Assembly: GCA_024500155.1 (NCBI GenBank)
Contig: CM044868.1
Span: 37,735,665-37,799,664, forward strand
DNA length: 64,000 bases
DNA from: Chenopodium formosanum
Taxonomy: Eukaryota; Streptophyta; Magnoliopsida; Caryophyllales; Amaranthaceae
Reading direction: 5' to 3'
Numbering within the stretch: position 1 is the first letter of the stretch; each line of letters opens with the position of its first letter. The notes beneath the pieces were generated by a model that worked only from the letters and a program-made list of their open reading frames with translations, had not been told where the DNA came from and ran no database searches. Positions 63,843 through 64,000 of the stretch are shown piece by piece. Position numbers and translations under genes: made by a program.

Positions 63843-63885
<43 letters not shown>
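63843..63885 (+). other. Poly(A) tail, 43 uninterrupted A
   Basis: This is a pure A run at the 3' end of the insertion. Up to three of the last A may belong to the satellite (AAATCTTTT). A tail this long and unmutated suggests a young insertion, although run length is also prone to sequencing error. Confidence 0.9.
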
Positions 63886-63889
<4 letters not shown>

Positions 63890-64000
63890 TTTTGATTGAA
63901 ATACAGTCAAACACATTCAAACAAAGCTTTTTGATTCAAAAGAAAGACAAACACATTCAAACAAAGGTTTTAGACTCAAAATAAAGTCAAACACATTCAA
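63886..64000. repeat. 40-bp satellite resumes
   Basis: The monomers GATTGAAATACAG, GATTCAAAAGAAAG and GACTCAAAATAAAG follow in the order expected for family C after the left flank. The array continues past the window end. Confidence 0.9.

Larger units (their letters stand above)
63147..63885 (+). mobile_element. Poly(A)-tailed retroposed insertion of unknown origin
   Basis: About 696 bp of non-satellite sequence is followed by 43 A. The 5' half (63160-63480) is rich in TGCTG-type repeats. The 3' half resembles a plant 3' UTR, with a polyadenylation signal 12 bases before the A run. Family C monomers continue in the right order on both sides, so this is a single insertion into the array. No target-site duplication is visible. 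I do not recognise the source. It could be a processed pseudogene, the 3' end of a LINE, or a retroposed transcript of another element. Open frames of 61-127 codons are low complexity (Leu/Cys-rich on plus, Gln/Ala/Ser-rich on minus) and are not convincing genes. Confidence 0.8.

Noticed and set aside
1..64000. CRISPR-like array (regular direct repeats)
   Set aside because: The units are head to tail with no unique spacers, and the repeat variation is spread over the whole 40 bp. The context is a plant genome.

Overview
The window is almost entirely satellite DNA. About 61 of the 64 kb is an AT-rich tandem array with a 40-bp monomer, roughly 1,500 copies, all in the same orientation and running off both window edges. 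Two non-satellite islands interrupt it. Island 1 (5889-8314, minus strand) is the 5' part of a plant-type Ty3/Gypsy LTR retrotransposon: an LTR with a plant TATA box and G-boxes, a tRNA-Asp-like primer binding site, a leader, and a 510-residue gag frame. Island 2 (63147-63885, plus strand) is about 700 bp ending in a polyadenylation signal and an uninterrupted run of 43 A, so it looks like a retroposed RNA. The gag type and LTR point to a flowering plant and a heterochromatic (pericentromeric, subtelomeric or knob-like) region. I cannot name the species. I see no cellular gene, tRNA, rRNA or CRISPR array.

The satellite is organised at several nested levels. The monomer itself has a 10-11 bp sub-period (TCAAA at monomer positions 4, 15 and 25, T5 at 36-40). 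Variant monomers recur in fixed order as higher-order repeats (HORs). Family A (1-5888) has a ~1,470-bp HOR. A diverged stretch (8315-11762) has a ~0.8-kb HOR. Block D (11763-14070) is followed by family B units of ~7.2-7.7 kb (starts 14071, 21252, 28966). The last of these carries three head-to-tail 2,196-bp units (34161, 36357, 38553). Family C (from 40749) has steps of ~1.0 and ~1.2 kb that sum to ~2,197 bp.

The whole D-B-C series then starts again: D at 44972, one B unit at 47280, C at 54670. The top-level repeat is therefore about 33.2 kb in its first copy. The copies differ by expanded or contracted B units, a 402-bp patch in B2 and a 131-bp deletion in B1.

No gene network can be inferred. 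The only protein-coding sequence I support is the gag of the truncated retrotransposon. The many 60-107-residue open frames in the array are translations of the stop-poor monomer and are not annotated as genes.
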